Shown here piece by piece: positions 56,448 through 64,000 of a stretch of DNA of 64,000 bases. The DNA is taken from NCBI GenBank assembly GCA_949361645.1, contig OX442415.1:23727790-23791789 (forward strand). The letters run 5' to 3'. The notes under the pieces are model-generated. The model was not told the DNA's origin and made no database searches. It saw nothing but the letters and a program-made list of their open reading frames with translations. The stretch comes from Spongilla lacustris (lineage: Eukaryota > Porifera > Demospongiae > Spongillida > Spongillidae). The position numbers were made by a program, and so were the translations under genes. Position 1 is the stretch's first letter; each line of letters starts with the position of its first letter.

Positions 56448-56646
56448 TCTGAAATTTGAATTGCCTTTAAATGAATCCCAAACAAATACATCAGTTCAAA
56501 AATCCACTTTCATCAGTCAGTGCTCTGCACACTAGCCAAACGGGCACCTCCTGCTCCATACCAATAAACCTAGCTGCACTGAATTTGGGGAAAGAAAAAG
56601 TTCTTTAAGGAAGTTAATGACATCAAATAGTACTTGCTAGTGTTAA

Positions 56647-58045
56647 TGTACGAACGTGCAGCGGGAACCGTGCGGGAACATAGGTTCCCGCCCGGGAACC
56701 ACATTTTGAGCTGTATTGTAACTTTAATGGTAGAGTTATGAGCAAATAAATTATGTATATTTATAAAGGTACTAGTGCTGCTTCTAGCGCATGAAAAAGG
56801 ACACAATGATACTATAAAAATTCTGAGATTTTCAACAGCATATGAGTACTACTCGAGCGCGTAGTTGCTAATCAGTATTGAAGGTTCCCGTGCAGTTGTC
56901 CCAGTTAATTGATTTTTGTGTAGCAATAATTAATGTTGTATCGTATCTGAATAACAATTTCACTAAGAAAATGCAGGTCCTTTATCCGGAATTAAAGTAA
57001 AAGTTGTAAATGGATCCATGGAAGTTGAAATAAACAAATAAATCAAGTTAATTTTGTTCCCTCGTTTTGCTTTGTTTGTTCAATGACGTAAGTTAATTGT
57101 TCTCTATAAACATGCAGTTCATTACATGATATCCTGCTACAAAATGCTTCTAAACTGAACATTTACGTCGAGCACCTTCTTTAGACCCTACATGATCTTG
57201 ATACAGAGGAAGAGACAACAGGCTTTTGAGCGGGTGGGCATTGAAAGGAACAGCACAAGGCACTGACATATTCGATGAAATTTCTCCTGTCAACTCTGTG
57301 TTAGAATCACTTGATAGCCTTCGCTGTTCATTCTCAGGAACATGACCATCAAATTCATTGAAGATAAGAGACAAAGAAAGATCATTAGCAAATTCATCAA
57401 CAGTTTTAGGATTAGTGCTATGTTCGAAATTGTATGCCAACATAGCATCAATAACAATGACACCAAACAACGTTGCAGCTAGCCTATGCCACCAGGTGTG
57501 AGTTACCCTAGCTGCTTCTATGTTGAGTAGCCCTTGTCTCATATGGTTGTGCACATCAATTTTAGATGATGCACTGTAGTATTGCGAAACAAGCTGAGGG
57601 CGCTGCACTTCAGTAGTGACAAGAGTACCATCACTTGTATTCCTGTGCTTCTTATGAGGCTGTCCTTGTAATGTTGTGCTGCAGGTGGAAATAAAGGTTT
57701 TGATGGTTTTATCCTTCCAACCCAAAGCAATAAGATCACAATTGTCTACCGATGTTGTCAAACAAATATGGTCTCCTCTTTGACGATATTTTAAGATATT
57801 CCTTTGGGAACTCCCTAGAAGCTGTTTTTAGAACTCCAGTGAAAAAAAGGCCACATTTCTTGCACTCTACTGCCATTGTGACAGACGAAAAGGCTGAATC
57901 GGCCACTAGGATTCTCCCAGTTCCGTGCCATGGCTCGCTGATGCGAAGAGTATGTGCAGTCCCTGCTGGAAGGTGTGACCACTTTTTTTGGATTCTGCTT
58001 CTTTCCCCTCACAGATCTCCAGCTTCAACATGATACCTACAACAC
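56647..58045 (-). mobile_element. piggyBac element remnant inserted at TTAA in copy B
   Basis: TTAA at 56643-56646 is followed by the element end TGTACGAACGTGCAGCGGGA and a subterminal palindrome GGTTCCCGCCCGGGAACC (56683-56700). Copy A has the same flanking sequence with an unbroken TTAA at 42219-42222. At the other side homology to A resumes at ATGCAAAACCGC (58046) without a TTAA, so the transposase-start end is deleted. Confidence 0.75.
57150..58040 (-). pseudogene. piggyBac-type transposase (DDE_Tnp_1_7), C-terminal half, frameshifted
   Basis: On minus, 58010-57770 encodes GTGRILVADSAFSSVTMAVE, CKKCGLFFTGVLKTASREFP and KEYLK; the D in VADSAFSS fits a catalytic aspartate position. After a shift near 57755 the 203-codon frame 57761-57150 has GWKDKTIKTFISTCSTT, QRPQLVSQYYSASSKIDVHN, HMRQGLLNIEAARVTHTWWH and RLAATLFGVIVIDAMLAYN, the family's C-terminal blocks. 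The tail is acidic and ends RRKCSV, without a clear cysteine-rich ring. piggyBac transposases cut and paste at TTAA. At least two frameshifts make this copy inactive. Confidence 0.78.
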
Positions 58046-58803
58046 CATGCAAAACCGCTATTTTCAAAAAGCATTAAATAGAAAGTCAAATATTGAAAAA
58101 ACACTTCATTCTAAATTGCTAAGTGCAAAAATAATAATTAATTTATAACAACAATTCAATGATTAAGAATTTGATGCAGGAAAATTTGTCATTAAAGCAA
58201 GGAAGCCATCACAGTGAAGCAAAACAGTTAAAAAGATCACTTGTTGCATTGAGATATACCTACCACAAATCCAAAATTTCCTATAAGATGAATGAGCATG
58301 AATATGCTTGATTGTACATAGTGTAGTGTGTTTGATATGTTTTTTTTGCATTGAAAATTGTACTGGCAGTTTGATTTGTGTAAATTTCATCAGTTAGTAC
58401 CATAATTCAGTACGTATTGTTATGTGTACTATTTGGCAGAATAACCTTCCTTCTTATCATGACCAATTGTAAGCGTTAGTTACTTATTGAAGCAAAATCC
58501 AATGCATCTTTATGTATGACATTAGTAATACTATGTATTTTAAAGTTTTGGTTAAGGCTGCACACTTATTTATATCTCTGTACTGATTATAAACTCAACC
58601 GGGACAGTTTTTGTTTCGTGTACCCTATTAATTCACGTACATTCGCGATCATTTCATTTTTGATCTTTCGAATAGCGTAGTGCTCGCAACGAAACGCATA
58701 ACCATGAGTATAAGGTATTTTTGGAATGTAGAATTTTTGCTCTTTCCAACGATATAAAATATGGGGCTGAAATCACAATTTGAAAAAAATATCCAACTAC
58801 CTA

Positions 58804-59029
58804 TCCCAAGTGCCGTCCGTTGTATCTTAACGGCTGGAAGTCATTGAATCATAGTTTTGCGCGCGTGGCGAAGGGAAGGTGGGGTGGAGGGTTCACTCAC
58901 TCACGAGAAGGTCCACTGATTTCTTCATGCACTGTTTGGAGTGACAGCTGACTTTTGCAAGTAGGCACTGAAACTTAACCTGAGAGGAGACATTCACTAT
59001 TCCGTGTTAGGATGAAATTTGACAGTCAA
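58804..59029. other. No gene recognised
   Basis: Short spacer between copy B and the TATCCTAGGATA repeat. Confidence 0.4.
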
Positions 59030-59221
59030 TATCCCCTAGACATTTTTTGGCAGAGTAGGATGATATTTGGCAGCCAAATTTTATCCTAGGATAGATTTGG
59101 GCAGCCAAATTTTATCCTAGGATAGATTTTTTTTATCCCAGAGATAAATTTTTGCAGCAAAAATTTATCCTACTGTAGGATAAATTTGAGGTAGGATAAT
59201 TTATGCCATGACAAGCCTACC
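59030..59221. repeat. TATCCTAGGATA repeat, right (inverted to 54295)
   Basis: Contains ATTTTATCCTAGGATAGATT twice, ATTTATCCTACTGTAGGATA once, and ends GCCATGACAAGCCTAC. That end, reverse-complemented, starts GTAGGCTTGTCATGGC, parallel to TAGCCTGTCACGAAA at 54309. Confidence 0.6.
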
Positions 59222-59349
59222 GATTGGGGAACGCAACACAAGGTATAGTAGTGTGATGACCATGCGTGTTTCTCCACGTTTTGCCTCGAAACTAACAAAC
59301 CAAATAAAATATACGGAGCGCGAAAGAATGCTATGGTGGAATCGGTGTT

Positions 59350-59475
59350 GCCGCGATATATCGCGAAAGGCGATATATCGCGATTAAATGTTTATATCGC
59401 GAAAGGCGATATATCGCGATTAAATGTTTATATCGCGAAAGGCGATATATCGCGATTAAACTTTAGCCATATCGC
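59350..59475. repeat. Palindromic tandem repeat, 36-bp unit, three copies
   Basis: TATATCGCGAAAGGCGATAT followed by ATCGCGATTAAATGTT, three times, the last diverging. Each unit folds on itself through GCGATATATCGC and TCGCGA. A related TATATCGCGATATTTATA occurs at 60056. Confidence 0.9.
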
Positions 59476-59856
59476 GAAATAAACGAATACGGACGTAAAC
59501 AAAGATATACAGAAATAAAATTTAGAAACGAGCAGAGAATAAACATACATTTAGGTATATCAATGAACTGCTACCGTTAAACCAGTTCAGTTTGAATTTT
59601 GCCTTAGAAATATACATTTGGCAATGCAGGCAAGATGCCACGCCCCCACGGGCGCAACCTTTTCATCTTAAGGAAAATACCTAAGCAAAAATACACAAGT
59701 ACTTGCTTGCTGGTTTAGCTATGGTAGGGACGTATGACTCATGATTCCTCCACCTCAACAATGGATCATTTTTCCTGAAATCAATTGATTTCTGCTGACA
59801 GGCTGTTTTACTATAATATCTCTGCGGAAGCTTTCATGTAGCTAAGAAAGAATTGA

Positions 59857-60045
59857 TTATTTTGTGCCATCCAAAGCCTCCCATGCGGCAGTTTTGAAGG
59901 CTTTGCGATCAACGCTCATGAAATAGTCTGTGGTAGCAAGTACATTTATCGCAAGTACACGTATACCTGTACCATATCCTTCGTGGTTGCCATAAGGCCC
60001 ATAACTATTCACCCCAACATTTAATAACCAAGCGATATTGATCAT
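59857..60045 (-). CDS. Small open frame, hypothetical
   Basis: 62 codons starting MINIAWLLNVGVNSYGPYGN, with a balanced composition. No domain recognised, and a single exon of a larger gene is possible. Weakly supported. Confidence 0.2.
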   Translation of the reverse strand: MINIAWLLNVGVNSYGPYGNHEGYGTGIRVLAINVLATTDYFMSVDRKAFKTAAWEALDGTK

Positions 60046-60736
60046 GAATAATTTAATATATCGCGATATTTATATGGAACGTTCTATGCGATTTTGATGC
60101 TTGTGAATTTAAAAATATAGCATCCAATTCAAAGCGCTGTATCTTCCACACGGTTTGAGCTCTTGACTTCCTATTTTCAGCACTTCATACTACACCATTT
60201 CTCTATACTAAAAAGTATTTTGGGGTCTTGCACTTACTCCGTGCCAGTATTGCAACGTCCGATACCCCACCGGGTTCAAACCCACCATAACTTTCGGTAG
60301 GAGTAATCAAATCGCTTCAAATTCGGTTTGTAGGTAGAGAGGTCCTATATCTATTGATTTATACTGTTCGTTAATTTTCATGCCATCCGTTACGGAGAAA
60401 CAGCTGTGCAAAGTAAGTACACGTTTCCCGCTCGAATCGCGCCTTTATATGTGCACGGAACAGTTTCCATTCTCCGGAGTGCATGAATATTCAACTATTC
60501 GTATAGGGCGTGATAACCACACCTATAAGGTCACCAAACAAACGGGCGGCTGAATTGTAGTGCTTGTTACGGTTGTTTTTCGGTGTAGATAAACGATATG
60601 GTGACGTATAACACGAGTGAACGCGAGCTCGTCGAGTTTCACTGAATCAGTCGGCGGATGAGTTCGAACTGTACGAATACGACGATCGATATTCAAAATA
60701 CATTGGACGAGGATGGAGAGATTGAGAAAGGTAGAG

Positions 60737-60844
60737 ATGGCGGTCGTACCACTGACGATGGTGGTTGTGTTAGTAATAGGGAGTGAGCAGCCCCTAAATT
60801 ACCATAAGAGCCACCAGCCCCACCCCCACATAGCCAGGGGCTAA
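60737..60844 (+). CDS. Short signal-peptide-like open frame, repeat unit 1
   Basis: 35 codons: MAVVPLTMVVVLVIGSEQPL then HKSHQPHPH and a TAA. The start looks like a secretory signal. It is conserved in unit 2 at 62757. It might be the first exon of a secreted proline-rich protein with a donor before the stop, but none was identified. Confidence 0.25.
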   Translation: MAVVPLTMVVVLVIGSEQPLNYHKSHQPHPHIARG

Positions 60845-62756
60845 TGGGGCTAGGCCCTTCACTGCAAGTTCGCTCAGCAGCCCTGGGGCCAAAGAGGCCA
60901 TCCCCACACTACAGAACCATAAGCCCCCTCACTGCAAGTGCACACTATATACCTTTGGAACCATTAAACCCCATGCTGCAATTTAAATAGCCTCACATTC
61001 CAAATATGGAGCCAACAAGTGGAATTAACAGGCCCCATAATTCCAGCAAGGGAGCCACCAGCTAACCTGGCCAATGGAGCTAGCATCCACAATCACAAAT
61101 AGATCATCAGACCCCCACACTGTCAGGAGGGATGTGGCCACCAGAATAATGCCAATGGAGATGCCAGCCCTCAGGCTGCAAATGGAATCAGCATCCCCAA
61201 CCATTTCAGGGGAGCCATGAAGTACATGTACCAACAACACGTGATGACCTCACTACCAGATCAACCATTAGCCCTCACTCCGCAAGTGGTCTTAACAGGT
61301 CCCACACACTGGGGCCAACCCCCCCCCCCCCCCCACCCCCCCCCCCCCCCTACTACCTTTCCTTCAATGCAAGTTGAGTTAGCTGGGATCCCCCATACAG
61401 TAGAACAACCAGCCCCCTCACCGCAAGCTCATGAGCAATAGCAGCGGAACCTGTAAAGTCTACACTGCAACTGAACTTAATAGCCTCACACTGCATTCAA
61501 CAGCCCATGGAACCATTCTTACAGAACACCCTCAGCTACCCAGGGCCAATGGGGTAGCCTCCACAGAGTCAGTCATGACGCCACCCCAAGTTGAATCAGC
61601 AGCCCCCACACAAACAAGGGCCTGTAGGGCCAGCTCCACACAGTAGAACCACCAGCCCCTCTCAGCTCACTTCAAATGGAGCCACTAGACCCTCTACCAG
61701 TATACACTGCAAGTCCAGACAGCAGCCCACACCAGTGGAGCCCTCACACAGATGGAGCCCAGCAAGGAAGTACCAGCTGCCACACAACCAGTGGTTAATC
61801 GAGCCCCCAGAATAATGCCAGTGGAGAAACCAGCCCTCGCACTGCAAATGGATTCAGCAACCCCAAAAATTTCATGGGAGCCATGAACTACATGTATATG
61901 TACTTTCCCCCACTACCTGTCCTTCAGTGAAAGAGGGGCCAATCAGCCAATGGGACAGTACAACCACCAACCCTCCTCATTGGTCAGGGGACATGTACCA
62001 AGAACAACTTAACAGACCCACCACACACTGGTGCCAGCCCTTGCCCCTCCCCCCCCCACCCCCCCTCTTCTCACTACCTGTCCTTTACTGCAAGTTGCAT
62101 CAGCAATCCAGGGGCCAATAGGGCCAGGAACTACCACTCCCCCTCACTGCAATCACACACTACGTACCTTTGGAACCAACCAATAACCCAAGTGAAATCA
62201 ATACTGCAAAACCTGACCCCCACACTACCAGCAAGGCAGCACCAGCTGCCACACAACCAGAGGATCAATGTGGCCCCCACTTAATGCCAGTGGAGAAGGC
62301 AGCCCTCACACTGCAAATGGAGTCAGTAACCCCATGCAACAATTTCAGGGGACATGTGCATGTACGCACATGTACCAATGGAATCACACATGCCCCACCA
62401 ATGGAACCAGTGGAACGTTTAGCCCTCACAGCAAGTGGACTTATTACTTAGCAGTCCCCACAACGCCCCCTCCCACTACCTGTCCTTCACTGAACGAGGG
62501 AGTTAATGGGACCATCTCCACACAGTACAACTACCAGCCTTCCTCATAGCAAGCCAATGGAACCATTAACTCCCAAGCTGCAATTGAACATAATAACCTC
62601 ACACTGCAAGTCCAGTCAAAAGCGCTGCACAACCAGTGGAGCCACCAGCCCTTCCACATATGGTGTTATCAGACCGTTCACTGCCAGCAGGAGGGTCAAT
62701 GGGGCCCCCATAATAATGCTCATTTACCCTGGTTCAAGATACATTGGTCAAGGATG

Positions 62757-62864
62757 ATGGCGGTCGTACCACTGATGATGGTGGTTGTGTTAGTGACAGG
62801 GAGTGAGCACCCCCTAAATTACCAAAAGAGCCACCAGCCCCACCCCCACATAGCCAGGGGCTAA
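62757..62864 (+). CDS. Short signal-peptide-like open frame, repeat unit 2
   Basis: Same length and frame as the copy at 60737, reading MAVVPLMMVVVLVTGSEHPL. The few visible amino-acid changes keep the hydrophobic character. That may reflect recent duplication rather than selection. Confidence 0.25.
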   Translation: MAVVPLMMVVVLVTGSEHPLNYQKSHQPHPHIARG

Positions 62865-64000
62865 TGGGGCTAGGCCCTTCACTGCAAGTTCCCTCAGCAG
62901 CCCTGGGGCCAAAGAGGCCATCCCCACACAGCAGAACCACAAGCCCCCTTACTGCAAGTGCACACTATATACCTTTGGAACCATTAAGCCCCATGCTGCA
63001 ATTTAAATTATTAATAATAGCCTCACATTCCAAATAGTGGAGCCAACAAGTGGAATTAACAGGCCCCATAATTCCAGTAAGGGAGCCACCAGCTAACCTG
63101 GTCAATGGAGCTAGCATCCACAATGCCAGTGGAGACACCAGCCCTCTCACAGACAGATCATCAGACCCCCACACTGACAGCAGGGATGTAGCCCCCACAA
63201 TAATGCCAGTGGATATGCCAGCCCTCAGGCTGCAAATGGAATCAGCATCCCCAACCATTTCAGGGGAGCCATGAACTACATGTACCAACAACACGTGATG
63301 ACCTCACTAACAGATCAACCATTAGCCCTCACTCCTCAAGTGGACTTAACAGACCCCACACCCAGGGGCCAACCCCTCCCCCCCTTTCATTCAATGCAAG
63401 TTGAGTCAACTGGGACCCCCCACATAGTAGAACAACCAGCCCCCTCACTGCAAGCTCATGAGCAATAGCAGTGGAACCTGTAAAGTCTACACTGCAACTG
63501 AACTTAATAGCCGCAGTCAGAAGCCCATGGAACCATTCTTACAGAATACCCTCAGCTACCCAGGGCCAATGGAGTAGCCTCCACAAAGTCAGTCAAGACG
63601 CCACCCCAAGTTGAGTCAGCAGCCCCCACACAAACAAGGTCCTGTAGGGCCAGCTCCGCACAGTAGCCCCTCTCTGCTCACTTCAAACGGAGCCACTAGA
63701 CCCTCTACCAGTACTCACTGCAAGTCCAAACACCAGCCCACACCAGTGGAGCCCTCTCACAGATGGAGCCCAGCAAGGAAGTATCAGCTGCCACACAACC
63801 AGTGGTCAATCAAGCTCCCAGAATAATGCCAGTGGAGAAACCAGCCCTCGCACTGCAAATGGATTCAGCAACCCCAAAAAATTTCAGCGGAACCATGAAC
63901 TACATGTATATGTACTTGCCCCCACTACCTGTCCTTCAATGAAAGAGGGGCCAATCAGCCAATGGGACAGTACAACCACCAACCCTCCTCATTGGTCAGG

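Larger units (their letters stand above)
55394..58803 (+). mobile_element. TAGGTA-family transposon copy B, 3.4 kb, with nested piggyBac
   Basis: Ends TAGGTACTTGGATAAATCGC and ATCCAACTACCTA are identical to copy A. Outside the nested insertion (56647 to about 58045), sequence tracks copy A almost base for base. Flanks give TCCCAACTG / TCCCAAGTG, 8 of 9 matching, so the duplication is less clean than in A, C and D, next to a 40-bp C run. It carries the longest family open frame (56160-56447). Confidence 0.78.
60687..64000 (+). repeat. Proline-rich tandem region, about 2.0-kb higher-order unit
   Basis: The unit starting TACATTGGACGAGGATGG at 60695 returns at 62741 (ACATTGGTCAAGGATGATGG) and then follows in the same order to the window end. 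Matching landmarks include ATGGCGGTCGTACCACTGA (60737, 62757), AACCATTAA.CCCCATGCTG, GATCATCAGACCCCCACACT, ACAACACGTGATGACCTCAC and ATGAACTACATGTATATGTA. Within a unit, words such as CCAGCCCCCTCACTGCAAGT and CCAGTGGAG recur at 30-60 bp intervals. The second unit is incomplete at 64000. Confidence 0.85.

Noticed and set aside
60270..60300. tRNA-like B box (GGGTTCAAACCC)
   Set aside because: No A box, acceptor stem or anticodon arm at suitable spacing.
61217..63826. Many 60-90-codon proline-rich frames
   Set aside because: They are successive frames of the tandem repeat. Without splice evidence they cannot be assigned to a protein.

Overview
The window is eukaryotic and almost certainly metazoan. 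Genes are split by GT-AG introns, polyadenylation signals replace bacterial terminators, and there is abundant simple-sequence DNA. Decayed copies are present of Ty3/Gypsy, LINE, CACTA-like, Helitron-like and piggyBac elements. The best clue to the host is the 1390-residue minus-strand protein at 22893-27065 (signal peptide, Chlamydia-Pmp-like beta-helix repeats, cysteine-rich juxtamembrane region, multi-span membrane domain). I know that architecture as a large family in demosponges. A Roc/COR/Death relic points the same way. I infer a sponge, probably a demosponge, without certainty.

Layout. 1-3.7 kb: broken retroelements (Gypsy gag and pol pieces) around a CACTA-like transposase relic, with a 40-bp perfect palindrome. 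4.7-5.4 kb: a small intronless orphan gene. 6.6-10.7 kb: GC-rich repeats, a foldback MITE and a palindromic cluster of Helitron-like fragments with two divergent halves of a PIF1-type helicase. 10.7-19.8 kb: a 9.05-kb segment bounded by 59-bp inverted repeats and a 4-bp target duplication, inserted in one Helitron-like arm and filled with mini- and microsatellites plus a LINE 3' end. 21.3-21.9 kb: two exons of a RUN-domain gene. 22.9-27.1 kb: the large beta-helix membrane protein, the only long intact gene. 27-34.4 kb: transposon remains, a lone transmembrane exon, and Rab-GDI exon fragments in inverted order. 34.7-37.8 kb: a 3-kb satellite.

38.9-39.8 kb: a Roc/COR/Death pseudogene. 41-59 kb: four copies (A-D) of one terminal-inverted-repeat transposon family (ends TAGGTA...TACCTA). 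Three copies carry exact 7-bp target duplications. Copy C splits a seven-transmembrane receptor between helices 1 and 2. Copy B was itself hit by a piggyBac element at TTAA, and copy A preserves the empty site. An actin pseudogene and an integrase fragment lie between them. 59.3-64 kb: a palindromic tandem repeat, then a proline-rich repeat region with a tandem period of about 2 kb that runs off the window.

The genes do not form a pathway. The coherent story is nested transposition, and several events can be ordered from empty sites and target duplications. Intron-exon structures are read by eye without transcripts, and family names come from remembered motifs rather than searches.
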